The notes under the pieces: generated by a model
The model's database searches: none
Seen by the model: only the letters and a program-made list of their open reading frames with translations
Told to the model about the DNA's origin: nothing
Translations under genes and position numbers: made by a program
NCBI GenBank assembly: GCA_014380105.1
Contig: JACMKL010000556.1
Coordinates: forward strand, 1 to 6,150
Reading direction: 5' to 3'
Length of the DNA stretch: 6,150 nt
Source: Candidatus Melainabacteria bacterium
GTDB lineage: Bacteria; Cyanobacteriota; Vampirovibrionia; Obscuribacterales; Obscuribacteraceae
Part shown: positions 5,915-6,150 of the stretch, piece after piece
How the letters are laid out: each line of letters begins with the position of its first letter
How positions within the stretch are numbered: position 1 is the first letter of the stretch

Positions 5915-6150
5915 TTACTGAATCGGAGAGTCCACTACTTGGGACGTCACCGGCGCCGGACTGACAGACGCGTTCGTAGACTCAGGAAAGAATTTTGATT
6001 GAATAAACGAATAAACTTTGCGTACATCTGCTGGTTCCACAAAAGTGATTAATCCAACTATGAATGCCCATTCAAAGACAGGAAGATTGATTACTAAGTC
6101 AATGCCTAGATGCAGGCACAGTGCGGAAAATAACACGGGATAGCGAAACT
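5915..6150 (-). CDS. C-terminal part of a probable HTTM-domain membrane protein (partial)
   Basis: The frame is open to the right edge and shows 77 codons before the TAA at 5915-5917. The GTG at 6134-6136 is probably an internal valine, since the frame continues upstream as FRYP. The visible part begins with a segment containing LHLGIDL, then a hydrophobic span from LPVFEWAF through VGLITF, then EPADVRKV, and ends in a polar, probably disordered tail rich in Ser, Val and Pro. The histidine-glycine-isoleucine segment followed by a PVFEW span and a short cytoplasmic end resembles the C-terminal membrane helices of HTTM (vitamin-K-gamma-carboxylase-like) proteins. That family assignment rests on little sequence and is an inference. 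The gene converges on hisS with only 22 bases between stop codons, and no clear terminator is seen in the gap. Confidence 0.5.
   Translation of the reverse strand, partial: FRYPVLFSALCLHLGIDLVINLPVFEWAFIVGLITFVEPADVRKVYSFIQSKFFPESTNASVSPAPVTSQVVDSPIQ

Overview
This looks like a bacterial chromosomal window of roughly balanced base composition (judged by eye, not computed). It carries two complete genes with recognisable families, one complete gene I do not recognise, and the tail of a fourth gene cut by the right edge. I see no insertion sequence, CRISPR array, tRNA, rRNA, attachment site or origin. The organism cannot be named from the sequence. The histidyl-tRNA synthetase is of the bacterial branch whose motif 2 is followed by a QCDxDI string rather than the E. 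coli type. A lineage such as the non-photosynthetic relatives of cyanobacteria would fit the mix of genes, but that is only a guess.

Layout, left to right. Positions 1-372 hold no gene I can defend: two overlapping open frames run in from the left edge, and a weak minus-strand terminator lies near 236-259. Positions 373-2922 (minus) encode an 849-residue membrane protein with two membrane bundles around a spermidine-synthase-like methyltransferase fold. Positions 2923-3572 form a 650-base divergent intergenic region. It has a -10 box and an operator-like dyad next to the minus gene, several hairpins in 3144-3406, and one dubious small minus-strand frame. Positions 3573-4355 (plus) encode a 260-residue acidic, soluble-looking orphan protein with a strong ribosome binding site. 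It ends in a strong intrinsic terminator (4409-4452). About 23 bases beyond the terminator's T-run is a consensus TATAAT for hisS (4576-5892, plus), which ends 22 bases from the convergent gene at 5915-6150 (minus, partial). The visible 77 residues of that gene look like the C-terminal end of an HTTM-type membrane protein.

The genes do not form an operon. Each appears to be its own transcription unit: the 849-residue gene and the orphan diverge, the orphan and hisS are separated by a terminator and a promoter, and hisS converges on the last gene. Only hisS has a firmly assigned role (charging tRNA-His). The points that most deserve a second look are the orphan 260-residue protein with a possible internal repeat, the structured divergent region upstream of it, and the loss of the aminopropyltransferase acidic residues in the membrane methyltransferase-like protein. 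I did not find convincing evidence of a new multi-gene system.
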